From the NCBI RefSeq assembly GCF_002858935.1, contig NZ_PJRT01000033.1, positions 186,001-250,000 of the forward strand: a stretch of DNA of 64,000 nucleotides, written 5' to 3'. Positions 26,197 through 36,364 of this stretch are shown piece after piece. A program made the translations under genes and the position numbers. Position 1 is the stretch's first letter. Every line of letters starts with the position of its first letter. The notes under the pieces were generated by a model that was given only the letters and a program-made list of their open reading frames with translations, searched no databases and was not told where the DNA came from. The DNA is from Pantoea endophytica. GTDB lineage: Bacteria; Pseudomonadota; Gammaproteobacteria; Enterobacterales; Enterobacteriaceae.

Positions 26197-26492
26197 TGCG
26201 TTATGCAATGATGTTGCTGGGCGGATTGCTGTTATGCAGCACCTCGGCGCTGGCCAACCGCCAGCCGGAAAACAATCGTATGGGCAATACCGATGTGGTG
26301 GTGGATCTGCCGCCAGAAGCTTGGACACAAGGGCAAAACAATCGTCAGAGCAATTGCATGCAGTGCTGTACCTATGAGAACCGCAGTTATTCTGAAGGTG
26401 CGGTGGTCAAAGCAGAAGGCGTGTTATTGCAGTGCGGCAGGGATGAGAAGGTATTAGGCACTAATCCGCTTATCTGGAGAATCATCAAATAA
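26196..26492 (+). CDS. ynjH: YnjH, exported DUF1496 protein
   Basis: This short periplasmic protein resembles E. coli YnjH. A signal peptide (MRYAMMLLGGLLLCSTSALA) is followed by a roughly 78-residue domain with conserved cysteines in CMQCCTYENRSYSEGAV and VLLQCG. Its function is unknown. The ATG at 26196 overlaps the topB stop by one base; a GTG three bases upstream is an alternative. Translation was probably coupled to topB, so the island insertion may have lowered its expression. Confidence 0.88.
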   Translation: MRYAMMLLGGLLLCSTSALANRQPENNRMGNTDVVVDLPPEAWTQGQNNRQSNCMQCCTYENRSYSEGAVVKAEGVLLQCGRDEKVLGTNPLIWRIIK

Positions 26493-26524
26493 AAGCGCGT
26501 GGCGCCAGACGCCACGCTGCTTCA

Positions 26525-27331
26525 TCACAGCTTAAATGTCGACCAAACCGGGGCGTGATCCGACGGTTTTTCCATGCTGCGGATATCGTAATCGATGCCA
26601 CTCTCAATGCAGCGCGAGGCAAGCGGTTGGCTTGCCAGCAGCAGATCAATGCGCAGACCACGGTTGTCGTCAAAGCCTTTCGAACGGTAGTCAAACCATG
26701 AGAAACGATCGTTGGTTTCCGGGAACTTAGCGCGCCAGGTATCAACTAAACCCCACTTTAGCAAGCGATCCATCCACTCGCGCTCCTCAGGCAGGAACGA
26801 GCATTTTCCGGTACGCAGCCAGCGTTTACGATTGTCTTCACCAATGCCGATGTCAAAATCGGTGCTGCTGATGTTCATGTCGCCCATGATCAATACCGGT
26901 TTATCCACGGCTAGCTGTTGCTCAAGATAGCTTTGCAGATCGCGATAAAACTTCTCTTTCGCCGGGAACTTGGTGGGATGGTCGCGGCTTTCACCCTGCG
27001 GAAAATAACCGTTGATCACCGTGATATCACCAATCGGACTCGGGATTACCGCCATGATCAAACGACGCTGTGCATCTTCCTCATCGCCAGGGAAACCACG
27101 GTAGACGTTGACAGGCTCAGCTTTGGTCAGCAGCGCGACGCCGTAATGACCTTTCTGTCCATGATAAAACACGTGATAACCCAGTTTGCTGACGTCTTCG
27201 AGCGGGAACATATCGTCATGCACTTTGGTTTCCTGCAAGCCGATGACATCGGGTTGATGCTGTTCAACCAGCGCGGCTAATTGATGAGGACGCGCACGCA
27301 AGCCGTTGATGTTGAAAGAGACAAATTTCAT
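26525..27331 (-). CDS. xthA: Exodeoxyribonuclease III
   Basis: This is the major AP endonuclease and 3'-5' exonuclease of base-excision repair. The start at 27331 gives 268 residues, identical to E. coli, beginning [17 protein letters not shown]; an upstream reading adds 19 unrelated residues. Catalytic features visible are Glu34 in [23 protein letters not shown], and the terminal [10 protein letters not shown] with the general-base His. It is convergent with ynjH. Confidence 0.96.
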   Translation of the reverse strand: MKFVSFNINGLRARPHQLAALVEQHQPDVIGLQETKVHDDMFPLEDVSKLGYHVFYHGQKGHYGVALLTKAEPVNVYRGFPGDEEDAQRRLIMAVIPSPIGDITVINGYFPQGESRDHPTKFPAKEKFYRDLQSYLEQQLAVDKPVLIMGDMNISSTDFDIGIGEDNRKRWLRTGKCSFLPEEREWMDRLLKWGLVDTWRAKFPETNDRFSWFDYRSKGFDDNRGLRIDLLLASQPLASRCIESGIDYDIRSMEKPSDHAPVWSTFKL

Positions 27332-27456
27332 TTCGCTGCCATTTTTATCCGCAAAAGTATGGCGCGATGGTAACGAGTTTTTGGGCAAAAGTCATGGTGT
27401 GAATCAGGAGGTTACAACGATTAAAACAAGTGGGAAAAACAGGAGAATGGTATTGA

Positions 27457-27541
<85 letters not shown>

Positions 27542-27583
27542 GGGGATATGACATATTGTGGCTTCAGGCAGAGACGATTCAGA

Positions 27584-27668
<85 letters not shown>

Positions 27669-27776
27669 ACTGGCCTGAATCATTGCGTCTTAAAGCGGGG
27701 CGCATCATAACAAATGCGCTCAGCCTGTAAAGCGCCGTCACTGAAAATAAAAACTGTTTGCCCACTTTTTATGCGT

Positions 27777-27805
27777 GGCGCTGAAGAGTTGTGCAGTTCA
27801 GCGCC
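27777..27805 (-). terminator. Hairpin downstream of purU
   Basis: A perfect 9-bp inverted repeat, GGCGCTGAA (27777-27785) and TTCAGCGCC (27797-27805), lies just after the purU stop. A T-run is absent on the minus strand, so it may be a processing or stability element rather than a strict terminator. Confidence 0.5.
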
Positions 27806-27812
27806 GAAGTGG

Positions 27813-28661
27813 TTAAAGAATGATCGTGCGGTTGCCGTAAACGAACACGCGCTGGCCTAACACTTTATACAGCGCGCGGCTCAGCACATTCTTCTCAACG
27901 TCTCGTCCTGCACGCATCATCTCTTCTGCGGTGTAGCTATGATCGACGTTGATCACGTCCTGCATGATAATTGGACCTTCATCGAGGTTATCGTTCACGT
28001 AGTGCGCGGTGGCGCCGATGATTTTCACGCCGCGCTCATAAGCCTGATGATACGGACGCGCGCCAATGAACGCCGGCAAGAAGGAGTGGTGAATATTGAT
28101 GATCTGGTTTGGATAACGTTGCACAAAGGCGGGCGTCAACACGCGCATATATTTTGCCAGCACCACGTAATCAGGCTGATAACGGTCAATTTCATCCGCC
28201 ATGCGGTTGTCGTGCTCTTCACGCGTGTGGCCTTCGTGGCTCACCATCACAAACGGAATATCGAAACGTTCAACCAGTGAGCGCAGCGTTTCGTGGTTAC
28301 CGATGACTGCAGCAATCTCCATATCCAGACCGCCAAACGCGCTTTTCATTAGCAGATCGCCCAGGCAATGCGCCTCTTTGGTCACCAGAATCACGACACG
28401 GCGACGACCGGCACTTTGCAGTTCACGCACTGAACCGACGGGCAGCGCGCTATCGAGATCGGCCAGCAAGGTGTTGTCGTTGAAAATGCCTTCCAGCTCG
28501 GTGCGCATGAAAAAGCGTCCGGTGCGGTGATCGACAAACTCATTGTTCTGCACAATGTTGAGTTCGTGCTTGTAGCAAATGTTGGTGATCTTGGCGATCA
28601 AACCTTTCGCATCAGGGCAAATGGTTCGTAAAACTTTTCGTTGGATGGTTTGCGCTTGCAT
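27813..28661 (-). CDS. purU: Formyltetrahydrofolate deformylase
   Basis: PurU hydrolyses 10-formyl-THF to formate and THF, supplying formate for PurT in purine synthesis and balancing the one-carbon pool. The 282-residue protein has an N-terminal ACT-type regulatory domain (about residues 8-85) and a C-terminal formyltransferase domain with INIHHSFLPAFIGA and GATAHYVNDNLDEGPII, containing the catalytic Asn/His/Asp set. The length matches E. coli (280). It is transcribed toward the tRNA-Tyr pair. Confidence 0.96.
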   Translation of the reverse strand: MQAQTIQRKVLRTICPDAKGLIAKITNICYKHELNIVQNNEFVDHRTGRFFMRTELEGIFNDNTLLADLDSALPVGSVRELQSAGRRRVVILVTKEAHCLGDLLMKSAFGGLDMEIAAVIGNHETLRSLVERFDIPFVMVSHEGHTREEHDNRMADEIDRYQPDYVVLAKYMRVLTPAFVQRYPNQIINIHHSFLPAFIGARPYHQAYERGVKIIGATAHYVNDNLDEGPIIMQDVINVDHSYTAEEMMRAGRDVEKNVLSRALYKVLGQRVFVYGNRTIIL

Positions 28662-28718
28662 CTCGATCAGAGTCCTGTCAAAGCGATGAATGGTAAAGCC
28701 GTTGTGTATCTGTCCAGA

Positions 28719-29174
28719 TTACCCACAACATTTTTTGTATTTTTTATCGGCGCCACAAGGACAGCGATCGTTACGTCCCAACTCAGGCGTTGTTCCGTCG
28801 ACATAGTACCAGCGTTGATCCTCGCGAAGAAAGCGCGAACATTCATAGATGGCTGAAGTGCGGCCTTTTTCGAGGTAACGCGCAAAAAACGTCACGAAGG
28901 CTTCATTCTCATGGCTTCCATGATTACAACGAGTTACATTCAAGCCCAGCCATTCAGTACCGGCAAAACTTTCGGATAATAACGTCTCAAGGTCGGCCAC
29001 GCGTTTACTGGAGTGCCAGGTTTTCGCCAGCCACGCGGCATCTTTCACGACGTAGGCGGTGTAGCGTGAGCGCATTAATTGTTCCGCGCTGGACGGGTTC
29101 GCTTGGCCATTCAGAAAGGGTTGGCAACATACGCTATACTCCTTTCCGCTGCAGCAAGGGCACTTTTCAGACAC
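28719..29174 (-). CDS. ychJ: YchJ, SEC-C zinc-motif protein
   Basis: This 151-residue UPF0225 protein has Cys-rich motifs at both ends: CPCCSGKEYSVCC at the N-terminus and a SEC-C-type motif at the C-terminus (RNDRCPCGADKKYKKCCG). Both probably bind zinc. The central part resembles an NTF2-like fold. Its function is unknown. It is divergent from rssA, as in E. coli. Confidence 0.92.
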   Translation of the reverse strand: MSEKCPCCSGKEYSVCCQPFLNGQANPSSAEQLMRSRYTAYVVKDAAWLAKTWHSSKRVADLETLLSESFAGTEWLGLNVTRCNHGSHENEAFVTFFARYLEKGRTSAIYECSRFLREDQRWYYVDGTTPELGRNDRCPCGADKKYKKCCG

Positions 29175-29270
29175 GTCATCTCCTGGAAGTGATTAAAGTA
29201 AATTTAAGCGTGCGCTATGGTAGCCGACTGTCAGGCGTGATGCTACGTACCATGCCAATCATGAGGTGAG

Positions 29271-30176
29271 ATGAGAAAGGTCAGGATTGGGCTGGCACTG
29301 GGTTCAGGTGCTGCCAAAGGTTGGTCCCACATCGGCGTGATCAATGCGCTGGAACGCGCAGGGATTGAAATCGATGTGGTGGCCGGATGTTCTGTTGGCG
29401 CGTTGGTCGGTTCGGCTTACGTGAATGGACGGCTGGGCGTGATGGAGAAGTGGGTGAGTGCATTCCGTTATTGGGATGTCATTCGATTAATGGACCTGTC
29501 GTGGCAGCGCGGTGGTTTATTGCGCGGCGACCGGGTGTTTAGCCACATCCGCCAGCTGATTCCCAACGACCTCATCGATGAGTGCGATAAGCCATTTGGC
29601 GTCGTCGCGACCAATCTCAGTACCGGACGAGAAGTGTGGTTGACCGAAGGCGATTTGCATCAAGCTGTGCGTGCGTCCTGTAGTATGCCAGGCTTATTGC
29701 CACCCATTGCTTACAATGGATACTGGTTGGTGGATGGCGCGGTGGTGAATCCCGTGCCGATCTCATTAACCCGCGCATTGGGTGCTGACATCGTTATCGC
29801 CGTGGATTTACAGCATGACGCACATCTGATGCAACAGGATTTATTGTCAGTTACGCCGCAGAGCGGTGAAGAAGCGGCGGCAGTAGAAGCGCTGAGCTGG
29901 GGAAAGAAACTGCGTCAACGCCTGATTGGCCTGACGCATCGCCGTGCTAATCAAACGCCGGGTGCGATGGAGATTATGTCGACATCTATCCAGGTTCTGG
30001 AAAATCGCCTGAAACGTAACCGCATGGCGGGCGATCCGCCGGATGTGCTGATTCAGCCGTTTTGTCCACAAATTTCCACACTGGACTTCCATCGTGCAGA
30101 AGAAGCCATTGCGGCTGGCAAGGCCGCCGTTGAGAAAAAAATGGATGAACTATTACCGCTGGTCCGTGGCAGATAG
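29271..30176 (+). CDS. rssA: Patatin-like phospholipase family protein RssA
   Basis: This 301-residue patatin-fold protein has an oxyanion/glycine-rich loop LALGSGAAKGWSHIG, the nucleophile elbow GCSVG, and the dyad Asp in LVDGAVVNPVP. This suggests lipid-ester or acyl hydrolase activity, although the physiological substrate is not established. It lies upstream of rssB as in E. coli, 102 bp away. That gap contains no clear terminator, so cotranscription is likely. No membrane segment is visible. Confidence 0.93.
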   Translation: MRKVRIGLALGSGAAKGWSHIGVINALERAGIEIDVVAGCSVGALVGSAYVNGRLGVMEKWVSAFRYWDVIRLMDLSWQRGGLLRGDRVFSHIRQLIPNDLIDECDKPFGVVATNLSTGREVWLTEGDLHQAVRASCSMPGLLPPIAYNGYWLVDGAVVNPVPISLTRALGADIVIAVDLQHDAHLMQQDLLSVTPQSGEEAAAVEALSWGKKLRQRLIGLTHRRANQTPGAMEIMSTSIQVLENRLKRNRMAGDPPDVLIQPFCPQISTLDFHRAEEAIAAGKAAVEKKMDELLPLVRGR

Positions 30177-30278
30177 TCAGGTTGTTCATTCACAGGTGTT
30201 GCGACTTCAGCCAATTCTGAAAGGCGCAACGGCATTTTATGAACCACTATTGAATTATCTGGTACGCAGGGGGAGAGA

Positions 30279-31295
30279 ATGGAAAAACCGCTAATCGGCA
30301 AAAAGATACTCATTGTCGAAGATGAGGTCGTTTTCCGTTCATTGATAGACAATTTATTAACCAGCTTAGGTGCAACAACGCTTGAGGCAGGTGATGGTGT
30401 TGATGGCTTAACCTTGTTGTCGGCGCAATCAGTGGATCTGGTTATTTGCGACCTTGAAATGCCGCGTATGGGCGGTATCCCGTTCGTTGAGCGTCTTCGC
30501 ACGCGCGGCAACAATGTGCCCATTCTGATTATCTCCGCCACACAAAATATGGCGGACATCGCGCATGTGTTGCGTTTGGGCGTGCAGGACGTATTGCTAA
30601 AACCGCTCAAAAATATGGAACGTTTCCGTGAAGCGGTGTTTGAGTGTCTCTATCCATCAATGTTTACCTCCAAAGTCGAGGAGGATGAACAACTGTTTCA
30701 GGATTGGGATGCGCTGGTGAGCGATCCGCTGGCGGCATCTAAATTACTCAAACAGCTCCAGCCGCCGGTGCAGCAAACCATTGCCAATTGCCGTATCAAT
30801 TACCGTCAGCTCACCATGGCGGAACAGCCGGGCTTAGTACTGGATATCGCGGCGCTATCAGATAACGATTTGGCATTCTATTGCCTTGATGTAACGCGCG
30901 CTGGCGATAATGGCGTGTTAGCCGCGCTGTTACTGCGCGCACTGTTTAATGGTTTGCTGCAGGAGCAGCTCTCCGGCCAGAAGCAGCGACTGCCTGAGTT
31001 GAATGGGCTGCTGCGTCAGGTCAACATGCTGTTAAGGCAGGCGAATCTCAGCGGGCAGTTCCCGTTGCTGGTGGGCTATTATCATCGCCAGTTAAAAAAC
31101 CTAATCCTGGTTTCAGCAGGGCTCAACGCGACGTTGCATGTCAATACTCATCAAATCCAACTCAGTAATGGTGTGCCGCTTGGTACTATGGGCAGCACTC
31201 ATCTTAATCAAATCAGCCAACGTGCCGACGCCTGGCAGTGTCATATTTGGGGCGCCGGAGGCAGGTTACGTTTGATGCTTTCAGCCGAAGAATAA
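30279..31295 (+). CDS. rssB: RpoS adaptor/response regulator RssB
   Basis: RssB delivers the stationary-phase sigma factor RpoS to ClpXP for degradation. The 338-residue protein has an N-terminal receiver domain with acidic pocket VEDE, phospho-acceptor Asp58 (VICDLEMPRMGG) and Lys in LLKPLK. It is followed by a degenerate PP2C-like output domain (about residues 150-335). Length and layout match E. coli RssB (337). The next gene, galU, is 194 bp downstream. Confidence 0.95.
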   Translation: MEKPLIGKKILIVEDEVVFRSLIDNLLTSLGATTLEAGDGVDGLTLLSAQSVDLVICDLEMPRMGGIPFVERLRTRGNNVPILIISATQNMADIAHVLRLGVQDVLLKPLKNMERFREAVFECLYPSMFTSKVEEDEQLFQDWDALVSDPLAASKLLKQLQPPVQQTIANCRINYRQLTMAEQPGLVLDIAALSDNDLAFYCLDVTRAGDNGVLAALLLRALFNGLLQEQLSGQKQRLPELNGLLRQVNMLLRQANLSGQFPLLVGYYHRQLKNLILVSAGLNATLHVNTHQIQLSNGVPLGTMGSTHLNQISQRADAWQCHIWGAGGRLRLMLSAEE

Positions 31296-31489
31296 CCGGT
31301 TAGATTTAATTTTTCCGTGGGTTAAAGACAGGACCAGGAGCAAGCTTTACACTTGGGTAATAGTCCTAAATTCCGTGGATTAACTTCTTCCAGGATAATT
31401 CCACCTGATAGTAACTGATATACTCATTTCGTTTTTAAACCGACATATCAAGTATTAACTTGAACGGCCTATTAAGAGAGGTATTTTTG

Positions 31490-32398
31490 ATGTCTGCCTA
31501 TAAGACTAAAGTTAAAAAAGCGGTAATCCCAGTTGCAGGCCTCGGCACGCGTATGCTGCCTGCGACCAAAGCTATTCCAAAAGAGATGTTACCGTTGGTC
31601 GATAAGCCGTTGATCCAGTATGTCGTAAATGAGTGCATTGCAGCAGGCATTAACGAGATTGTGCTGGTTACGCACTCTTCTAAAAACGCCATCGAAAACC
31701 ACTTTGATACCAGTTTTGAGCTGGAATCTATGCTGGAAAAACGTGTTAAGCGTCAGCTGCTGGACGAAATCCAGTCAATCTGCCCTCCACACGTCACCAT
31801 CATGCAGGTTCGTCAGGGTATCGCGAAAGGTCTGGGCCACGCAGTAATGTGCGCACATCCGCTGATTGGTGATGAGCCGTTCGCTGTAATCCTGCCAGAC
31901 GTAATCATCGACGAATACGAATCTGATCCAACCAAAGACAACCTGGCAGAGATGCTGGCTCGTTACGAAGAGAGCGGCCGCAGCCAGATCATGGTCGAGC
32001 CGGTTGCTGATGTAACCGCTTACGGTGTAGTTGATTGCCAGGGTGCTGAACTCTCTGCAGGTCAGAGCGCGCCAATGGTTGGCGTGGTTGAGAAGCCTAA
32101 AGCTTCAGAAGCCCCATCAAACCTGGCCGTTGTAGGACGTTACGTGTTGTCTGCTGAAATCTGGCCGCTGCTGGCGAAAACGCCTCCAGGCGCAGGTGGC
32201 GAAGTTCAGCTGACTGACTCCATTGCGATGCTGATGGAAAAAGAGACCGTTGAAGCTTATCACCTGAACGGTGTCAGCCATGACTGCGGTAACAAACTGG
32301 GTTACATGCAAGCGTTTGTTGAGTACGGCGTTCGCCATCCAGTGCTGGGTAAAGATTTCACCCAGTGGCTTGAAGGCGCGGTAGGCAACAAAAAGTAA
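31490..32398 (+). CDS. galU: UTP-glucose-1-phosphate uridylyltransferase
   Basis: GalU makes UDP-glucose from UTP and glucose-1-phosphate, the precursor for LPS, capsule and UDP-glucuronate. The start at 31490 gives 302 residues, as in E. coli; a longer reading from 31460 is not supported. Nucleotide-binding signatures are [23 protein letters not shown] and VEKPKA. It is followed 23 nt later by ugd, whose enzyme uses its product, so galU-ugd-epimerase forms a sugar-nucleotide operon. Confidence 0.96.
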   Translation: MSAYKTKVKKAVIPVAGLGTRMLPATKAIPKEMLPLVDKPLIQYVVNECIAAGINEIVLVTHSSKNAIENHFDTSFELESMLEKRVKRQLLDEIQSICPPHVTIMQVRQGIAKGLGHAVMCAHPLIGDEPFAVILPDVIIDEYESDPTKDNLAEMLARYEESGRSQIMVEPVADVTAYGVVDCQGAELSAGQSAPMVGVVEKPKASEAPSNLAVVGRYVLSAEIWPLLAKTPPGAGGEVQLTDSIAMLMEKETVEAYHLNGVSHDCGNKLGYMQAFVEYGVRHPVLGKDFTQWLEGAVGNKK

Positions 32399-32421
32399 CT
32401 CAATAAACACAGGATAATTCA

Positions 32422-33765
32422 ATGAAAGTCACTGTATTTGGTATCGGCTATGTCGGTCTGGTTCAGGCTGCGGTGTTGGCCGAAGTCGGACATGACGTTC
32501 TCTGCATTGATGTCGACGAAAAGAAAGTCGAGAACTTAAAGAAAGGCAATATTCCGATCTTTGAACCAGGCCTGACGCCGCTTGTTATGTCTAATTACGA
32601 GTCGGGTCGCCTGAAGTTCAGTACGAATGCGGAAGAAGGCGTTAATCATGGCGTGATGCAATTTATCGCCGTGGGTACGCCACCGGATGAAGACGGTTCT
32701 GCCGATCTGAAGTATGTGACTGCCGTTGCGCGCACGATTGCGCAGCACATGAACGATCACAAAGTTGTTATCGACAAATCTACTGTACCAGTGGGTACCG
32801 CAGATCGTGTGCGAGCGGTAATGACGGAAACCCTGCAAAAGCGTGATGCAAACATCGCCTTTGACGTGGTTTCAAACCCGGAATTCCTCAAAGAAGGTGC
32901 GGCAGTCAATGACTGCATGCGTCCTGAACGTATCGTTGTCGGTACCGATAATGATGAAGTGGTTGAGCTGTTACGCGAGCTGTACGAGCCGTTCAACCGT
33001 AATCATGATCGTATGATTTTGATGGATATCCGCAGTGCAGAGCTGACCAAATATGCGGCTAACTGCATGCTGGCAACCAAAATTAGCTTCATGAACGAGA
33101 TCTCTAACCTGGCAGAACGTCTGGGAGCCGACGTTGAGAAAGTTCGCCAGGGTATTGGTTCAGATTCACGTATTGGTTATCACTTCATCTATCCAGGCTG
33201 CGGCTATGGCGGCTCTTGTTTCCCGAAAGACGTGCAGGCGCTGATTCGCACTGCTGAGTCAATTGGTTACACTCCGCGTCTACTGCAGGCGGTTGAAGAC
33301 GTCAACGATTCGCAGAAGAACAAGCTGCCAACCTTTATTAAACGCCATTTTGGCGACGATCTGCGCGGCAAAACCTTTGCTCTGTGGGGACTGGCGTTCA
33401 AACCGAACACTGACGATATGCGTGAAGCCTCCAGCCGCGTGCTGATGGAGACGCTGTGGGAAGCAGGGGCAACGGTTCAGGCGTTCGACCCAGAAGCGAT
33501 GGACGAAGCGCAACGCATTTACGGACATCGTAACGATCTGAAGTTGATGGGTACTAAGGAAGCCGCGCTGCAGGGTGCGGATGGCTTAGTGATCTGTACT
33601 GAGTGGCAAAACTTCCGTGCGCCAGACTTTGACGTCATCAAAAGTGCGTTAAAAGAACCCGTGATTTTTGATGGTCGTAACCTGTATGATCCTGAGCGTA
33701 TCAGCAAGCGCGGTTTCAAGTACTATGCTATCGGCCGCGGAGCGTCAATTAAAATTGTAGAATAA
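32422..33765 (+). CDS. ugd: UDP-glucose 6-dehydrogenase
   Basis: Ugd oxidises UDP-glucose to UDP-glucuronate with two NAD+. The 447-residue protein has the N-terminal Rossmann motif [20 protein letters not shown], a catalytic Cys in [12 protein letters not shown], and the C-terminal UDP-binding domain ([16 protein letters not shown]). At 447 residues it is longer than the 388-residue E. coli enzyme and closer to the longer homologues. It lies between galU and an epimerase. The product can feed capsule synthesis and aminoarabinose modification of lipid A. Confidence 0.95.
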   Translation: MKVTVFGIGYVGLVQAAVLAEVGHDVLCIDVDEKKVENLKKGNIPIFEPGLTPLVMSNYESGRLKFSTNAEEGVNHGVMQFIAVGTPPDEDGSADLKYVTAVARTIAQHMNDHKVVIDKSTVPVGTADRVRAVMTETLQKRDANIAFDVVSNPEFLKEGAAVNDCMRPERIVVGTDNDEVVELLRELYEPFNRNHDRMILMDIRSAELTKYAANCMLATKISFMNEISNLAERLGADVEKVRQGIGSDSRIGYHFIYPGCGYGGSCFPKDVQALIRTAESIGYTPRLLQAVEDVNDSQKNKLPTFIKRHFGDDLRGKTFALWGLAFKPNTDDMREASSRVLMETLWEAGATVQAFDPEAMDEAQRIYGHRNDLKLMGTKEAALQGADGLVICTEWQNFRAPDFDVIKSALKEPVIFDGRNLYDPERISKRGFKYYAIGRGASIKIVE

Positions 33766-33775
33766 TGAGGGATGT

Positions 33776-34783
33776 ATGAAGTTTCTGGTCACCGGCGCGG
33801 CAGGTTTTATTGGATTTCACGTCAGTCAGCGTTTGCTGGCCGCTGGTCACCAGGTTGTCGGTATCGATAACCTGAATGACTATTATGATGTCAGCCTGAA
33901 ACAGGCTCGTTTAGACCAGAACACCCAACATCCTGATTTTATTTTCGTAAAAATGGACCTGGCGGATCGCCAGGCCATTTCCTCTTTATTCGCTGAGCAT
34001 GCGTTTGAACGCGTTATTCATTTGGGCGCTCAAGCCGGCGTGCGTTATTCAATCGAAAATCCCCATGCTTATGCCGAAGCAAATTTGATCGGCCACCTCA
34101 ATATTCTTGAAGGTTGCCGTCATCATAAAATTGGCCACCTTTTGTATGCCTCATCCAGTTCAGTTTATGGCCTGAATCGCAAAATGCCTTTTTCAACGGA
34201 CGATTCCGTTGACCATCCGGTTTCACTTTACGCGGCCACAAAAAAAGCCAACGAATTGATGTCGCATACTTATTCACACCTTTATCAATTGCCCACTACG
34301 GGATTACGTTTCTTCACCGTGTATGGCCCATGGGGCCGTCCGGATATGGCATTGTTCAAATTTACACGCGCGATGTTAGCGGGTGAGCAAATTGACGTCT
34401 ATAACAACGGACAAATGACGCGTGACTTTACGTATATCGATGATATTGCTGAAGCCATCGTGCGCTTGCAGGATGTGATTCCTCAACCGGATGAAAAGTG
34501 GACGGTGGAAGCAGGTTCTCCCGCCAGCAGCTCGGCTCCTTATCGCGTTTACAACATTGGTAATAGCCAGCCGACCAGCTTAATGACGTATATTGAGTCG
34601 CTGGAAAAAGCATTGGGCATTGAAGCGAAGAAAAATATGCTGCCCATGCAACCTGGCGACGTACTGGGCACCAGCGCTGACACGCAACCTTTGTACGACG
34701 CGATCAATTTCCGTCCTCAAACTAGCGTAGAGCAAGGTGTGCAGCATTTTGTTGATTGGTATCGCCGCTTCTATCAACAATAA
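33776..34783 (+). CDS. NAD-dependent epimerase, probable UDP-glucuronate 4-epimerase
   Basis: This 335-residue extended short-chain dehydrogenase has the NAD-binding motif VTGAAGFIGFHV, the serine region YASSSSVYG, and the catalytic YxxxK in LYAATKKANE. The sequence LRFFTVYGPWGRPDMA is typical of UDP-glucuronate 4-epimerases, which make UDP-galacturonate. Its start is 10 nt after ugd, whose product would be its substrate. Substrate choice is inferred from context and family resemblance; a GalE-like activity cannot be fully excluded. A strong terminator follows. Confidence 0.88.
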   Translation: MKFLVTGAAGFIGFHVSQRLLAAGHQVVGIDNLNDYYDVSLKQARLDQNTQHPDFIFVKMDLADRQAISSLFAEHAFERVIHLGAQAGVRYSIENPHAYAEANLIGHLNILEGCRHHKIGHLLYASSSSVYGLNRKMPFSTDDSVDHPVSLYAATKKANELMSHTYSHLYQLPTTGLRFFTVYGPWGRPDMALFKFTRAMLAGEQIDVYNNGQMTRDFTYIDDIAEAIVRLQDVIPQPDEKWTVEAGSPASSSAPYRVYNIGNSQPTSLMTYIESLEKALGIEAKKNMLPMQPGDVLGTSADTQPLYDAINFRPQTSVEQGVQHFVDWYRRFYQQ

Positions 34784-34792
34784 TTAAGCATG

Positions 34793-34820
34793 AAAAAAGG
34801 AAGCCATTGGCTTCCTTTTT
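34793..34820. terminator. Bidirectional terminator between epimerase and hns
   Basis: GGAAGCC (34799-34805) and GGCTTCC (34809-34815) are flanked by an A-run on the left and TTTTT on the right. The hairpin can end both convergent transcripts. Confidence 0.88.
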
Positions 34821-34878
34821 CTTACCTGGTCAAAGTGAATTAGCGATGAACTAATTACAATGCTGAGCGCTGGAATGA

Positions 34879-35286
34879 TTACAGTAGGAAATCGTCCAGT
34901 TGTTTACCTTGTTCTTCAATTGCTTTTTTAATCACAGCAGGAGTGCGGCCCTGGCCAGTCCAGGTACGGTTTTCACCGTTTTCATCAACGTAAGAATATT
35001 TAGCTGGACGCGCAGCGCGCTTAGCTTTGCCCGGAACTTTCGTTTCAGATAATGCCTGTAACAGATCATTTGGGTCAATACCATCGGCAATTAGCATCTC
35101 GCGGTATTGTTCGAGTTTGCGTGTGCGTTCTGCATTTTCCGCTTGTGCATGAGTATCATCTTCACGACGCTCATTGACCACAACTTCGAGTTTTTCTAGC
35201 ATCTCTTCCAATGTTTCCAGAGAGCATTCCCGAGCTTGTGCGCGCAATGTACGGATATTATTAAGAATTTTAAGTGCTTCGCTCAT
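34879..35286 (-). CDS. hns: H-NS nucleoid-associated DNA-binding protein
   Basis: H-NS is a global silencer of AT-rich, often horizontally acquired DNA. The start at 35286 gives 135 residues beginning [15 protein letters not shown]; a longer reading from 35361 adds 25 unsupported residues. It has an N-terminal oligomerisation coiled coil (about 1-65), a linker, and the C-terminal DNA-binding motif [12 protein letters not shown]. The AT-rich island in topB would be a natural target for it. It is divergent from tdk across a 402-bp gap. Confidence 0.96.
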   Translation of the reverse strand: MSEALKILNNIRTLRAQARECSLETLEEMLEKLEVVVNERREDDTHAQAENAERTRKLEQYREMLIADGIDPNDLLQALSETKVPGKAKRAARPAKYSYVDENGENRTWTGQGRTPAVIKKAIEEQGKQLDDFLL

Positions 35287-35688
35287 TGTCCTAATCTCAA
35301 AATATAATAAATGGGAGTTGTTCTGCCGACTCATAATAATGGTGCAAAAAAATAACTGCAATAGCCAGATTTAAAAGCAAAACGTAAAAATAAAAAAGAA
35401 GGGCAAATTGATAACGCTCTTCAGAATATATTTACTTATTTGGTAATCTTTTCTAACTTGCTGACCAGACTGAACGCTGAACCTGACGCTTCGGCTTTAA
35501 TTTAAATGAATAAAATATCGGCGTAATCGTTATTTTGTCAAAACGTGCTTTCTTTCTATAGTGACTGTGATATCCATCTTAATGGTGATGTTATTTTGAG
35601 CAGATGATAAAAATAATGCATCGCTACAGCTATACAGGTTTATGGTAAACTGCGCCGCAACAGATATAGGCTGCGATGAGATTTTCTA
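35287..35688. promoter_or_regulatory. hns/tdk divergent intergenic region
   Basis: This is a 402-bp AT-rich, probably curved, non-coding region with many short A/T tracts. It must hold the hns and tdk promoters. AT-rich tracts near hns are known sites of H-NS autorepression. I could not place individual sites with confidence and saw no additional gene. Confidence 0.5.
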
Positions 35689-36309
35689 ATGGCTCAACTT
35701 TATTTTTATTACTCTGCGATGAATGCGGGTAAATCAACGGCTTTGCTACAGTCTTCTTATAATTATCATGAACGTGGTATGCGATCGTTGGTTTATACCG
35801 CCGAGATCGACAACCGCTTTGGTGCAGGCAAAGTCAGTTCACGTATCGGGCTTTCGTCTCCTGCATTTTTATATAACGATGAGACAAAGCTCGATGAGGA
35901 AATAGCTGCAGAACATGCGAAGCAACCCGTGCATTGCGTGTTAGTCGATGAAAGCCAGTTCCTTACGCGCGAACAGGTCAAAGCATTATCTGATGTTGTC
36001 GACAATCTGGATATTCCGGTGCTTTGCTATGGCCTGCGCACCGATTTCCGTGGAGAGCTGTTTGTTGGCAGCCAATATTTACTGGCATGGGCGGATAAGC
36101 TGGTTGAGCTTAAAACCATCTGCCACTGTGGCAGAAAAGCCAGCATGGTGCTTCGTCTTGATGCTAAGGGTAAACCTTTCAGCGAAGGTGAGCAGGTGGT
36201 GATTGGTGGCAATGAGCGTTATATATCGGTCTGCCGTAAACACTATAAGCAGGCAATCGATGAGGGTTCACTTCAGGCGATATATGGCTCACAATCGCCG
36301 CAGGTTTAA
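35689..36309 (+). CDS. tdk: Thymidine kinase
   Basis: Tdk phosphorylates thymidine to dTMP in pyrimidine salvage. The 206-residue type II enzyme has the P-loop [14 protein letters not shown], Walker [10 protein letters not shown], the structural zinc motif CHCGRKA with a second pair ending VCRKHY, and the lasso-loop substrate segment. Length is as in E. coli (205). It is followed by a short terminator shared with adhE. Confidence 0.96.
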   Translation: MAQLYFYYSAMNAGKSTALLQSSYNYHERGMRSLVYTAEIDNRFGAGKVSSRIGLSSPAFLYNDETKLDEEIAAEHAKQPVHCVLVDESQFLTREQVKALSDVVDNLDIPVLCYGLRTDFRGELFVGSQYLLAWADKLVELKTICHCGRKASMVLRLDAKGKPFSEGEQVVIGGNERYISVCRKHYKQAIDEGSLQAIYGSQSPQV

Positions 36310-36325
36310 CTCATCAGCAAGCCAT

Positions 36326-36353
36326 AAAAAAACCCGCCGTAGCGGGTTTTTTG
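36326..36353. terminator. Bidirectional terminator between tdk and adhE
   Basis: AACCCGC (36331-36337) and GCGGGTT (36342-36348) enclose a 4-nt loop, with an A-run before and a T-run after. This is a classic convergent terminator. Confidence 0.9.
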
Positions 36354-36364
36354 TTTAAAGCGGT

